Positions 44,001 through 48,800 of a stretch of DNA of 64,000 bases are shown piece by piece; position 1 is the stretch's first letter; the number at the start of each line of letters is the position of its first letter. This stretch comes from Mimachlamys varia (lineage: Eukaryota > Mollusca > Bivalvia > Pectinida > Pectinidae). The DNA lies in assembly GCA_947623455.1 (NCBI GenBank), contig OX392538.1, positions 24,055,001 through 24,119,000 of the forward strand, written 5' to 3'. Made by a program: the position numbers and the translations under genes. The notes beneath the pieces are model-generated. The model was not told the origin of the DNA and made no database searches. It worked only from the letters and a program-made list of their open reading frames with translations.

Positions 44001-44914
44001 CTACGTTAAGATCTGAGAAAATCCTACAGGGGTCATGTCCCGATGACCTTTTGCATTAGCCAATCAAATTACTACTGTCAGAATCTTGACAGTGAAATTT
44101 TAAGGCGACAAAGCTTGCATATTCGCATTTGTCCGTTTAGTCATTTTGTCACCAAAAAGTTCAAATGGAATAATGTGACGAAATGGCTTACTGCAAGATG
44201 ACAGGTCATTGGACAATTATTTTAGTGTTAAGTAAAGAGGCGACAAAAGTCACCTGAACATGACCTCTTATGGGATGTTGTCAGATCCTTGAAAACGGAG
44301 TGAGAACAAGGATCTGTATTTTAATCAGATTGCCATTTGGTGTGTTTATGTTAACTCAAATTCAAGCCAGTTCATGTTCACAGTTATGGTTAAATATAGG
44401 TAAGGTGAGTAAGTGGAGAAAAAGTAAACCTGCCAAAATATTTGAAGACTATGGTTGTCAAAATTGATTTTTAACATCCAATTGACACAACTTTATGCCC
44501 GACACAAATATTTAACAGAAAGTTAATATTATAAAATGAAATATTAAAACCTTATAAACAGGTTCTAGGTTCAAGTTTGATACGTACCTGAACATTTTAG
44601 CAAATGTATTTTGAATAGTATGAAGTGTATTGTCAAAGATTTGAATTTATGAGACAGCAATATGTATACTCTCTGTGATATATGTTTGAAGAATGTAACA
44701 ATTGAAAGCAGAATTATTGAAATTATCTTGGTTTTCCCTAGTTATGTATAGTGATCATGTGTAAACTTTTGCCACATGAGAGATAATAAAAAGTTTTCTA
44801 TGATCTTGCAGACATTCTGGTGATAGCGGTTTGGGATCGGGATCCAACAGTGTTGTACAGGCATCGTTGTCGCTCAACCAACCTTCCGGCTTTACGTTCG
44901 GGGACAGAACATGA
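2002..44914 (+). CDS. TLK: Tousled-like serine/threonine kinase, 19 coding exons (5' end missing)
   Basis: Tousled-like kinases are nuclear Ser/Thr kinases that phosphorylate the histone chaperone ASF1 and support replication-coupled chromatin assembly. Joining 2002-2096, 3076-3150, 5499-5592, 28408-28466, 29172-29342, 31058-31150, 32481-32591, 33094-33230, 33942-34076, 35681-35845, 38327-38408, 39280-39371, 40406-40495, 41117-41286, 41999-42134, 42482-42593, 42894-43001, 43530-43633 and 44812-44914 gives one open frame ending in TGA. Counting from ATG 2022 it has 703 residues; vertebrate TLKs have roughly 750. In order: the N-terminal [13 protein letters not shown] motif, a basic ERKRKRK stretch (probable nuclear signal), charged helices likely to form coiled coils (about 160-370), then the kinase domain with GKGGFS (390-395), Lys412, HYDLKPGN with Asp513 (the HRD position, Tyr for Arg as in TLKs), DFG from Asp534 and a YLPPE motif. 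The C-tail is short and Ser/Gly-rich. All phases agree, so the model is strong except at the 5' end. I cannot tell TLK1 from TLK2; invertebrates usually have one. Confidence 0.95.
2279..2592. mobile_element. MITE-like element with 15-bp inverted ends
   Basis: The ends read CTGTGCTCACTCTAG and, 300 bases later, its exact reverse complement. The 314-bp body has no convincing coding frame. No clear target duplication is seen, so the superfamily is open. It lies in a TLK intron. Confidence 0.5.
3076..3150 (+). CDS. TLK: TLK exon 2
   Basis: Phase 0 at both ends, 25 codons, Gln/Ser-rich linker ending in ERDDE before GTAATG. The acceptor is doubled (ttcag-tttcag), so a second AG six bases later (exon from 3082) would drop two residues and keep the frame. 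Confidence 0.8.
3197..3285. repeat. Dispersed ~90-bp element, TIR ACTCATTCACCCCTGAA
   Basis: One of at least eight copies in this window. The ends are inverted (actcattcacccctgaa and ttcaggggtgaatgagt) and the core holds a small palindrome, ttccaattcaaaggttggaa. It behaves as a tiny non-autonomous MITE. Confidence 0.6.
3423..5004. repeat. 42-bp minisatellite
   Basis: More than 30 head-to-tail units of about 42 bp, consensus around gatccttgggttgagatttc followed by tcagtctacatcacacaggg. Because 42 is a multiple of three, long open frames run through it in two phases, giving 14-residue repeats such as [14 protein letters not shown]. It is intronic in TLK, so I regard these frames as non-coding. 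At the left edge (3431-3465 and 3520-3547) units are in reverse orientation, so the array has an inverted start. Confidence 0.9.
5184..5274. repeat. Dispersed ~90-bp element, copy 2
   Basis: Same element in the opposite orientation to the copy at 3197: it reads acatttacccctgacatttcataatgacc and closes with caggtgtgaatgagttaa. Confidence 0.6.
5499..5592 (+). CDS. TLK: TLK exon 3 (basic, probable nuclear signal)
   Basis: Preceded by ttattctcag and followed by GTAAGT. It encodes a [17 protein letters not shown] segment that resembles the basic linker of vertebrate TLKs and probably acts as a nuclear localisation signal. It ends in phase 1. The next exon is 22.8 kb away. Confidence 0.9.
5666..8208. 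repeat. 47-bp satellite array, left part
   Basis: About 54 head-to-tail units of around 47 bp, built on gtctaacactggtctactag, ttctccagctgtagtagatc and actgtca. Some units have an extra agc (ccagcagctg). Units are very similar, implying recent amplification or homogenisation. The array is cut at 8208 by the hAT element and resumes at 11645. Confidence 0.92.
8831..10418 (-). CDS. hAT transposase exon 3
   Basis: Acceptor cattatttcag at 10419-10420. The first base completes an Arg codon, giving [12 protein letters not shown] as in related hAT proteins. It carries the whole catalytic core and the C-terminal dimerisation domain, and ends with a stop at 8831. Confidence 0.9.
8831..11450 (-). CDS. 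hAT transposase with BED zinc finger, three exons
   Basis: Joining (minus strand) 11450-11270, 11104-10816 and 10418-8831 gives 685 residues, a usual size for hAT transposases, which cut and paste their element in the nucleus. The BED finger is split by intron 1: W24, CRLC (C50, C53), then H69 and H74 in exon 2 ([15 protein letters not shown]). Exon 3 has the RNase H-like core: ITHDGWTS (Asp about 196), ATTDNAANE (Asp about 260), the hAT-typical [10 protein letters not shown], an acidic Ser/Thr-rich insertion, and the C-terminal dimerisation segment from [20 protein letters not shown]. Splice phases (1, then 2) match at both junctions. It resembles ZBED-like hAT families. The catalytic Glu was not assigned. 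Confidence 0.9.
10816..11104 (-). CDS. hAT transposase exon 2
   Basis: Acceptor ggtttcag, donor GTATAG. It completes the BED finger ([13 protein letters not shown]) and encodes the region before the catalytic core, ending at KELDPR. Phase 2 at its end. Confidence 0.83.
11270..11450 (-). CDS. hAT transposase exon 1
   Basis: Starts at the ATG at 11448-11450 and ends at a GTAAGT donor. It encodes the aromatic part and the CXXC half of the BED finger. Phase 1 at its end. Confidence 0.85.
11645..12062. repeat. 47-bp satellite array, right part
   Basis: Continuation of the same 47-bp units after the hAT insertion, about nine copies. Its first 8 bases, gtagtaga, duplicate 8201-8208. Confidence 0.9.
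12063..13139 (+). other. TLK intron, nothing recognised
   Basis: AT-rich sequence between two satellites, with homopolymer runs around 12760-13060. I see no coding frame and no paired inverted ends. Confidence 0.5.
13140..14900. repeat. 31/33-bp satellite with higher-order repeat
   Basis: About 50 units built on gatgcttgaactacacgatc plus cgacacacatc, in 33-bp and 31-bp versions that differ in the cacaca/caca step. Units grade into degenerate copies at both ends. Variant units recur in the same order: the block from 13684 is repeated from 14262 with a 578-bp offset, so the array was amplified in larger blocks. The 33-bp units are multiples of three and create open frames ([11 protein letters not shown]) in both directions. 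These look incidental. Confidence 0.9.
14901..15942 (+). other. TLK intron, AT-rich, little structure
   Basis: Apart from the possible MITE at 15093-15494, nothing is recognisable here. Confidence 0.4.
15093..15494. mobile_element. Possible MITE with imperfect inverted ends
   Basis: The left end agggattttcctacag and the right end (reverse complement agggattttcatacaac) match imperfectly, and both continue into gggtcc/gggacc motifs. No target duplication is clear. Confidence 0.35.
15943..16400. repeat. Tandem duplication of a ~245-bp segment
   Basis: The stretch starting gactaatttctagagcttgt at about 15945 recurs at about 16191. Both copies run on through attataaacaaataaa to agctactc-aaagcacttta, so it is one ancient duplication in the TLK intron. 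Confidence 0.7.
16401..18194 (+). other. TLK intron, no gene seen
   Basis: Only short frames, a small taattta microsatellite near 17425, and no recognised element. Confidence 0.5.
18195..18510. repeat. 106-bp tandem repeat, three copies
   Basis: The motif gacagtctccagg recurs at 18219, 18325 and 18431, each followed by ttgtctttatatatcctata and a fragment of the dispersed 90-bp element. Confidence 0.8.
18480..18570. repeat. Dispersed ~90-bp element, copy 3
   Basis: Full copy with cacattcatctcggaaattt at one end and cacaggtgaatgagttaa at the other. Its left part is also the end of the 106-bp tandem unit at 18195, so that tandem array probably includes partial copies of this element. Confidence 0.55.
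18571..19500 (+). other. TLK intron, no gene seen
   Basis: AT-rich, with a short AT microsatellite near 19115. Nothing else is supported. Confidence 0.45.
19501..19720. repeat. 110-bp direct duplication
   Basis: ggaaattttaaaggcatctg begins at 19501 and again at 19611, and the copies are nearly identical over 110 bases. Very few changes indicate a recent tandem duplication. Confidence 0.85.
19721..22121 (+). other. TLK intron, no gene seen
   Basis: Short frames only. Near 21271-21313 there is a cluster of tcatgaattc palindromes. Confidence 0.45.
22122..22312. mobile_element. MITE with TIR taacttgtctaaac
   Basis: The left end taacttgtctaaactggcca is mirrored on the right by gtttagacaagtta. 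A related element is at 38635-38813. Both are short, non-coding and end near TA, so a Tc1/mariner-type origin is plausible but unproven. Confidence 0.6.
22453..22544. repeat. Dispersed ~90-bp element, copy 4
   Basis: Diverged copy: catttacccttgaagatgca at one end, tttcagggtagaataagttaa at the other. Confidence 0.5.
22616..22704. repeat. Dispersed ~90-bp element, copy 5
   Basis: Second copy, about 160 bases after the previous one and in the same orientation, ending attttaggggtaatgagttt. Confidence 0.5.
23718..23805. repeat. Dispersed ~90-bp element, copy 6
   Basis: Reads tgactcatttgcccctgaaa, then the internal palindrome aaccttt-gaattgg, and closes with atgggtgaatgagtt. Degenerate partial copies are also visible near 23243 and 23360. 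Confidence 0.55.
24001..24050 (-). other. C-rich tract, potential G-quadruplex on - strand
   Basis: Fifty bases almost without G or A on the + strand, with eight or more runs of three to six C. The - strand therefore carries repeated G-runs with short loops, the classic quadruplex pattern, on the TLK template strand. It is exceptional in this AT-rich window. Confidence 0.6.
24051..25235 (+). other. TLK intron, no gene seen
   Basis: AT-rich sequence without recognisable repeats or coding frames. Confidence 0.45.
25236..27515. mobile_element. Putative non-autonomous hAT-like element with expanded array
   Basis: The left end TAGGGGTGAATATTG and the right end (reverse complement TAGGGTGTAACAATG) resemble each other and the TAGGGGTGTAAC-type ends of hAT elements. 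They are flanked by ttatgtat (25228-25235) and gtatgtat (27516-27523), which agree at seven of eight positions. Most of the 2.28 kb is a 29-bp array. No transposase frame is present. Confidence 0.55.
25664..27485. repeat. 29-bp minisatellite
   Basis: About 60 head-to-tail units of gatagaactattgggtggta plus cactattgt, with g/c/t variants at one site (attgtgat, attgcgat, attgctat). Some units lack the ggtggtac part and have only actattgcgatag steps. The same actattgygatag motif is scattered at 25290-25650, so the array probably grew from the element's own subterminal sequence. Confidence 0.9.
27905..28035. repeat. 76-bp direct duplication
   Basis: gaaactctggtaaagggata occurs at 27915 and 27991 with similar flanks. 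This makes an incidental short open frame with a repeated peptide. Non-coding by context. Confidence 0.65.
28408..28466 (+). CDS. TLK: TLK exon 4
   Basis: Acceptor gtcttttcag, donor GTATTT. The first two bases complete the split codon from exon 3. It ends GKKINEYFK, matching the KISDYFE-type motif of TLKs. Confidence 0.9.
29037..29126. repeat. Dispersed ~90-bp element, copy 7
   Basis: Copy in the TLK intron just before exon 5: tgcatttacccctgaagaca at the left and tttcaggggtgaaacagttt at the right, about 45 bases before the exon 5 acceptor. Confidence 0.55.
29172..29342 (+). CDS. TLK: TLK exon 5 (Ser/Pro-rich)
   Basis: 57 codons, phase 0, rich in Ser, Pro and Asn. It corresponds to the low-complexity segment before the TLK coiled coils. 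The acceptor reads acagcag (NAGNAG type), so the leading CAG codon may be included or skipped. Donor is GTAAGT. Confidence 0.9.
29343..30904 (+). other. TLK intron 5, no gene seen
   Basis: AT-rich intron between exons 5 and 6. Nothing recognisable before the 51-bp repeats at its end. Confidence 0.5.
30905..31057 (+). repeat. 51-bp tandem repeat, each copy ending in a splice acceptor
   Basis: Three copies of acccaccatatactgatttt...gtttttaccttacag with an exact 51-base period (acccacc at 30912, 30963 and 31014). Each ends in a good 3' splice site (AG at 30955, 31006 and 31057). Copies 2 and 3 are open and in frame with TLK exon 6, so upstream acceptors would add 17 or 34 residues (MNNPPYTDF...IFTLQ). 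The exon model uses the last acceptor because the added sequence is not part of the family. Confidence 0.85.
31058..31150 (+). CDS. TLK: TLK exon 6 (coiled-coil start)
   Basis: 31 codons, phase 0. It encodes a [12 protein letters not shown] helix and an [12 protein letters not shown] segment like the EKKEGRIDDLLR of vertebrate TLKs. Two further acceptors, 51 and 102 bases upstream (exon from 31007 or 30956), lie in tandem copies of the same 51-bp block and are in frame. Confidence 0.92.
31151..32480 (+). other. TLK intron 6 with short direct repeats
   Basis: A loose repeat of ccattctcatatcaccat and catttcccatgccactgcca occurs between 31950 and 32165. No gene or paired inverted ends are seen. 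Confidence 0.5.
32481..32591 (+). CDS. TLK: TLK exon 7 (coiled coil)
   Basis: 37 codons, phase 0. It encodes a charged helix with [17 protein letters not shown], matching the QQKLLEKYKERLNKC helix of TLKs. The last bases of the exon and its GTTAGT donor are duplicated just downstream. Confidence 0.95.
32559..32636 (+). repeat. Duplication of TLK exon 7 end and donor site
   Basis: The stretch acaagtcattattaatagaa plus aaggttagtta at the exon 7/intron junction is repeated about 40 bases downstream. Use of the second donor would read through gttagttaa, an immediate in-frame stop, so only the first donor gives TLK. Confidence 0.8.
32644..32730. repeat. Dispersed ~90-bp element, copy 8
   Basis: Copy just after TLK exon 7: aactcattcacccctgagga to tttcagggaggaatgagta. 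Confidence 0.55.
33094..33230 (+). CDS. TLK: TLK exon 8
   Basis: Encodes [18 protein letters not shown] and [12 protein letters not shown], diagnostic for the TLK family between its coiled coils. Acceptor tttttgacag, donor GTAAGG. Ends in phase 2. Confidence 0.95.
33330..33508. mobile_element. TA-flanked MITE (cagtcaaatctcgtt family)
   Basis: The element starts cagtcaaatctcgttatcgc and ends gataacaaggttctactg, an imperfect inverted pair between TA dinucleotides. A second copy is at 40592-40734. The TA target and short size fit a Tc1/mariner-type MITE. Confidence 0.6.
33942..34076 (+). CDS. TLK: TLK exon 9 (coiled coil)
   Basis: Encodes [19 protein letters not shown], matching TLK helices, then a Lys/Pro-rich linker. 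The donor must be GTAGGT after 34076, because reading on gives an immediate TAG. Phase 2 at its end. Confidence 0.93.
34833..35150. repeat. 53-bp tandem repeat, six copies
   Basis: Units of ctggacagggatatccacac, ttttaccggggtgagatttt and cttatctctta, nearly identical, in TLK intron 9. The central gatatc palindrome and the complementary ctggacag/tatcc steps suggest each unit can form weak hairpins. Confidence 0.88.
35328..35442. repeat. 115-bp imperfect hairpin
   Basis: The left arm tgagacaggagatctcaacc and following ggggtaagattct are mirrored by agaatcttaccccttgggtt and gagattcccctatctca. The loop is at about 35383. It may be a very short foldback element. Confidence 0.6.
35681..35845 (+). 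CDS. TLK: TLK exon 10 (last coiled coil)
   Basis: Encodes [15 protein letters not shown], a long Glu/Lys helix and [14 protein letters not shown], which leads into the kinase domain in all TLKs. Acceptor tctgttacag, donor GTACAT. Phase 2 at its end. Confidence 0.95.
36042..36433. mobile_element. MITE with TTAA ends, copy 1
   Basis: The 392-bp element has ends TTAAAGGCCCAATATACGTA and its mirror TACGTATATTGGGCCTTTAA. It starts and ends in TTAA, the piggyBac-type target. The interior is non-coding. Three more copies lie around the C1q gene. This one is in TLK intron 10. Confidence 0.8.
36675..37098. mobile_element. 424-bp element with inverted ends CAGGGCTTTATCA
   Basis: The ends cagggctttatca and tgataaagccctg are perfect 13-bp inverses, and internal ttcccaatt motifs recur in both halves. 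No target duplication was found. A related end with cagggcttttac and aattgggaa appears at about 63717, running toward the window edge. Confidence 0.6.
37729..37800 (+). other. tRNA-like sequence, probable SINE head
   Basis: A-box-like tagcttagcggtgg at 37735-37748 and B-box-like gggtttgaacccc at 37777-37789 are at tRNA-like spacing. I could not fold a complete acceptor stem, so this is more likely a tRNA-derived SINE or decayed tRNA than a working tRNA gene. Confidence 0.45.
38078..38209. repeat. ~66-bp tandem duplication
   Basis: catccattat(t)caaaatgtga and tttggtttcaaaaatgcatt occur twice in a row, about 110 bases before TLK exon 11. Confidence 0.75.
38327..38408 (+). CDS. TLK: TLK exon 11 (ATP-binding glycine loop)
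   Basis: Encodes [20 protein letters not shown], the first strand and glycine-rich loop of the kinase domain. Acceptor cattgtag, donor GTAGGT. Ends in phase 0. Confidence 0.95.
38635..38813. mobile_element. MITE with TIR cagtttaacctgtctaaacc
   Basis: Relative of the element at 22122: left end cagtttaacctgtctaaacc after TA, right end ccagtttagacaggttata. Internal motifs (acacaggtgtc, tggtttgtaaa) also match that copy in inverse orientation. Confidence 0.6.
38838..38965 (+). mobile_element. 5'-truncated SINE fragment
   Basis: The stretch with ggtactctggtttcctccc and cacatccgggccaataagag matches the body and tail of the SINE at 58160-58347 in order. The tRNA-like head is missing. Confidence 0.65.
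39280..39371 (+). CDS. TLK: TLK exon 12 (catalytic lysine)
   Basis: Encodes [19 protein letters not shown]. The Lys of ACKIH (about 412) is the ATP-orienting lysine, here preceded by Cys where vertebrates have Val. Donor GTGAGT, phase 2. Confidence 0.95.
39425..39550 (-). mobile_element. tRNA-derived repeat, copy 1
   Basis: On the - strand it reads tagcttaattggttaagcgt (A box) followed by a B-box-like ggtttgaacc. Flanking cgatcgtcggcaacca is shared with the copy at 39664. Two adjacent copies in one intron point to a SINE rather than tRNA genes. Confidence 0.6.
39664..39795 (-). mobile_element. tRNA-derived repeat, copy 2
   Basis: On the - strand: tagctcaattggttgagcgt as A-box region and caggtttaaaccc as B-box region, with the same upstream cgatcatcggcgacca block. 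The B box has lost the canonical TTCGA, so RNA polymerase III activity is doubtful. Confidence 0.6.
40406..40495 (+). CDS. TLK: TLK exon 13 (helix C)
   Basis: Encodes [20 protein letters not shown]. The Glu in REY is the expected salt-bridge partner of the catalytic lysine. Donor GTAAGT, phase 2. Confidence 0.95.
40592..40734. mobile_element. TA-flanked MITE, second copy
   Basis: Starts cagtaaaaccttgttgtttt after TA and ends acgaggttcgactg before TA, with several internal aactcga/tcgagtt motifs. Same family as 33330-33508. Confidence 0.6.
41117..41286 (+). CDS. TLK: TLK exon 14 (hinge and catalytic loop)
   Basis: Encodes [15 protein letters not shown] and, at its end, IHYDLKP with catalytic Asp513. 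The acceptor is a weak cttgaag at 41116. The more obvious cacag 13 bases later would break the frame. The donor GTGACA opens straight into a 49-bp tandem array. Confidence 0.93.
41287..41735. repeat. 49-bp tandem repeat, about nine copies
   Basis: Units of catttctcaatgtttcatcc, tagatctatatttaaggaac and cctgtgcca start directly at the donor of TLK exon 14, so the 5' end of this intron is itself repetitive. Confidence 0.88.
41999..42134 (+). CDS. TLK: TLK exon 15 (DFG and activation segment)
   Basis: Encodes the rest of the catalytic loop (GNILL), [17 protein letters not shown], and the activation segment [12 protein letters not shown]. Phases on both sides match their neighbours. Donor GTATGC. 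Confidence 0.95.
42482..42593 (+). CDS. TLK: TLK exon 16 (PPE motif)
   Basis: Encodes [10 protein letters not shown], the family version of the APE motif, then [20 protein letters not shown], the start of the large helical lobe. Donor GTAAGG, phase 0. Confidence 0.95.
42894..43001 (+). CDS. TLK: TLK exon 17
   Basis: 36 codons, phase 0 at both ends. Encodes [20 protein letters not shown], conserved in the C-lobe of TLKs. Acceptor ttgttttag, donor GTACAA. Confidence 0.95.
43530..43633 (+). CDS. TLK: TLK exon 18
   Basis: Encodes [20 protein letters not shown] and HQDYLRP, the end of the kinase fold including the conserved Arg of the last helices. Donor GTAAAA, phase 2. Confidence 0.95.
44812..44914 (+). 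CDS. TLK: TLK terminal coding exon
   Basis: Encodes the short Ser/Gly-rich C-tail ([12 protein letters not shown]) and ends with TGA at 44912-44914. Acceptor gatcttgcag. The tail resembles the Ser-rich TLK C-terminus in composition only. Confidence 0.88.
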
Positions 44915-45636
44915 CAACAGTGTGTTGGACATTGACCCAAGGGAGATAACTGAGCTCCCGTAACAATTCCATGTGCTGGCCGAGCCCAGACAGCTGTGCG
45001 TGGGGCTTGCCCCGCTTAGTCATGAGGCTGTCGCAAATTGTCTGGAAGTCGCACAGACGGACAAGAGGGCGCCATGCCTGGTCCCTAGGGGGCCCCGGCA
45101 GACCACACATTAGCACTTATATACACAAGTCCACCTGATTAGGTGTTGAGTACATCTGTTGACAAAGCTTGTGTTTAAAGAAAACTGCATTAAGTTGGTG
45201 GGGTCTGTTCTCACCATCATTTGTTGCCAACTTTTTTTATTCAATAAGATGGCATGATATTTATGTTATAAAAATAACTGCATTGGTGTCATCCGTTGGC
45301 TGTGAAACTACCCGTGAAAACATGGGACATGCATTCAGCATTTATCGTAGCAGAATATGGTTAGAATTGTTCTCAAGACTGGCAGTGTAGATAGAATGGT
45401 AACAGAAAAAAATCCAATCCATGGTAACAGAAAAAAATCAATACCGGCAGAAATTTTGAGAAAAATGACTAGATCACCTACTTTGTCTGTAATAGAAATT
45501 GACCTGAGTGTAGCAATCAGTAGAATAGTATTTTTGTTGAAAAAAGATTTTTAAAAAAATAATAGAAAAATTAGTCTGCAGGTTGTTGTGTGATGATCAG
45601 CAATTTTACAACATTGTTAATGACATACATCCTTGA

Positions 45637-45712
45637 TATCCAGGGGTAACGCTCACCTTCACTCTCTACCCCCAGAGGTGTAGAGAGCGTAGGTGATCGT
45701 TACCCCTGGATA
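45637..45712. other. 76-bp hairpin in presumed TLK 3' UTR
   Basis: tatccaggggtaacg on the left pairs exactly with cgttacccctggata on the right, and the inner tcacct/aggtga and ctctctac/gtagagag blocks also pair, leaving a loop of a few bases. It may be a tiny MITE or a structural RNA element. Confidence 0.65.
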
Positions 45713-45807
45713 GTGAGGAGTGACCTGTTGAACTTGACAACCAAAATGGTTTTACCTGTCTTAAAGTGCATCATCATAACCATAAAATGAATATTACTTC
45801 TGTAAGA

Positions 45808-45813
45808 AATAAA
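45808..45813 (+). promoter_or_regulatory. Candidate polyadenylation signal AATAAA
   Basis: Canonical hexamer about 0.9 kb after the TLK stop. AT-rich sequence yields such hexamers by chance, so this is only a candidate. Confidence 0.3.
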
Positions 45814-48800
45814 AATCAAAAGTATCTGCTGCCTCTATACTTCAAACATGTGATAGACTTATAAACCAAATCTGTATTTCTATACACTGCCTGGCCTTGA
45901 GAGAATTTCTAAACATATTCTTTATTTAAAATTTGTGTGTTTTACACACATTGTGGAACGAGTGTGAAGAGTTCAGAACTCAGATGTATGCATGAGTATA
46001 AGTGTTAAAGAGGTTAAATAGTTTGTGAATGAAGAGCTATATACACATTCATGCACTGATGAAATAGAAAGTGATCATTGAAAGGCTTTACAAAGTCTGG
46101 GAGATTTGTCGGACAGATCCTGTCATGCATTGGTTAGTTGTTGCATAGTTTGTTTTGGGATGGGTTTCCGATTCTGATAAAAACGATGTTCATCACTTCT
46201 TGTTTTTACAGATTTTTTCACCTTAAGCTAATATGATTTATCTTCAGGCATTGATTAATTTATTTTCTGATAAAAGGGGTTTAATACTATTTTTTTTTTA
46301 AATGTCCGCATTGTCAATATAGTGCTTTACCTTCCGTCTGACATTCATAGCAAGGATAATCTTAAGAAGAGACATTCATACTATATATAAATAAGATGTT
46401 GGGGCTGGACCGTTGAATTGTCCATTTGAAGTAGGTATGAATTCTAAATGCTTTCAATCTCGATATGAAATATTAATAGAGAAATTATTTTTCAAACAAC
46501 AATAACATGGAGAAGAAAGAAAATGCATGAATGAATGAAATTATTTTCAGATTTATAGCATAGTACTGCTCACTGTTTACTCAGCAAATAATTTTGGAAA
46601 ATAACAAAAACTTTTTATTGAATCAGTTTAAACCTGTGATTATATAAGGGAAATAATTTTCCTGTGATTATTTGTTAGTTTAACTGATAAATACATGTAT
46701 GTTCATACACTACCGTCAAAAGTCTTACGGATGAACACAACATCAGAAATCTGCCCCGAACAAACAATGCGACCAAGCTGATTAATGGGTGCGTCTGTAC
46801 GTAGTGTGTACAAAGTGTTTGTTGCGTTAATTGTTTGGGTTGGCGTGCATGCGTGAAGACATTTTAGCGAGTGCCAGTTCTCTTAGCTAAAACCTTGTAC
46901 AGTGTTATCCTGTGTGTGTGCTTTTGTATGCAACTCTTACCTGTCCAAAGAGATTCCAAATCTATCTTGTATAAACTAATCATGTATATATCAATTCTGT
47001 GTTGACCTCTTCAGGCCTTTGGGTGAACGGTCCACTGATTCAAATGATCATTTCCTTGAGTAGAGAAAATTAATTGAATATTAAGAAGATCAATTATGTC
47101 GTTGATTTTCAGGGTTGAAGTTTTTATGGAATACTTTTGCATTACATACATTACAGAAATGTTTTAGGAAATTTTACTTGTTTGTTAAGACGGTGATTTT
47201 ATTATTAAACAGACGATCAGTTTTAAGCAGGAACTTGAGCTTTTCAGAATCCAATTTTCGATCGCCTTATAATATTCTAAATTAAAGGCTGTTTTTGTGT
47301 GAAACGAATCATTTTTGGTGAGTCAACACTCAAACCCTGTAAATTCAGTGTTATTTTGCATGTAATTCAGAAAAAAATTAACATTTTTTGAGTGAAGATT
47401 TTTTTTTAGAACAATATTTCTGTTGCTTTTTCATCAGATTGATAAAATTTGTATTTATGTGGGTTCAAGTTGAAATTTTCTTTATTTGATGCACAATGGA
47501 TGTGGATTAATTAAATTTCCTTTTCCTCTTTTTGGGACGGGCTTCGGTATATTACGGTCGTTGACAGTAAATTTCTGATGTTCCTGCTGTATTGATACAG
47601 GGAATTTCCAGCTTCAATCATTCTGTGAGTAGGTAAACTATATTTCAAGGTATAAAGGGTTTTTGGTCATTGAAAAACATTAAAATGCCAAAAATAAACA
47701 GCTGATTTTGATGGATTTTGGTAAAAGTTTGAATTACTTGTGTGGTTTATAGCAGATCAACAAACAAGGCTGGCATAACATGAAACTATATATTTCAAGG
47801 GAACAAACATTACTTGCCATTATCTATGATTCACTGAAAACAGATAAATTTGTATTGTTTTATAAAATCATGTCGTGTAAAACAATATTTGCATTTTTTC
47901 CCCTTAAAAAAGTTGAATTGAATTCTTATTTCTAGCATCTTGGGATAGTACTGGTATTGTCAGGAAATAACCGTTTTATTTCATAGCCTCTGTCTCGTTT
48001 ATCAAAATCATGATATTCCACACTCGTTGTGCAGCATTGTAATGGAACAACTGATATTAGGGATGAATTTATTCAAATTTTAGTTTGTTTTACTTTTAAT
48101 TTATGTTGTAGTTATTTCCTTTTAACAGTTCAGTTCATTGTCAGAATAGACTGTCATCATTTATCTAATGAAATAAATTAGTATAGAATCAAATCGGATA
48201 AAGTTATTTGAGAATTACACAATTTTAGAAGAAAATATTATAGAATTTTATGAAAAAAATGTTCCTTAACTTTTAATCGCTTAGACAAATTTCATGTGAT
48301 ATGGTTTTCTTAAAATGATCAGAAGGAAGTTATTTTATCAAGTGTTTTAATCATCAACAAATATGGTTTTCTTTAACGAAAACATTCATGCAGAACTCTA
48401 AATTTTAATCATATATGTGTATTATAGTTTTGTTTTAAAGCACTTCACCTCATGAGATTATCCTGAAATTTTAGTTCATTTATGATTTTTTTATAGGCTG
48501 TTAAAAGTGAAATTTCACAAATATATAAGAATGGCGTTTTCAAGAGTTCAATTGAAAATTGTTATTTGATTTATCAGAGCTGAATTTATATACTTCTGCA
48601 TCAGTTTAAGGTAGTCCATTGTTGGTCTGACATGTAAGACCCTGTCACCGTAATAAAGCAAAAGTATAATGATGATAGCAAGTTAAACATGTCTCCTTGA
48701 AATCCATTGTTACGTACAATCTTTGTTATTCGGTTTCGTGTAAATCTGTGTTAGGTAGTATTCCGTACTTCTGTAATGCAAGACAAACGTCTTAAGGATC

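Larger units (their letters stand above)
44915..45813 (+). other. TLK: Presumed TLK 3' UTR
   Basis: The sequence runs from the TLK stop without other coding features. A hairpin lies at 45637-45712 and a first AATAAA at 45808-45813. The true cleavage site is unknown. Another AATAAA occurs at 48652-48657, so a much longer UTR is possible. Confidence 0.4.
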
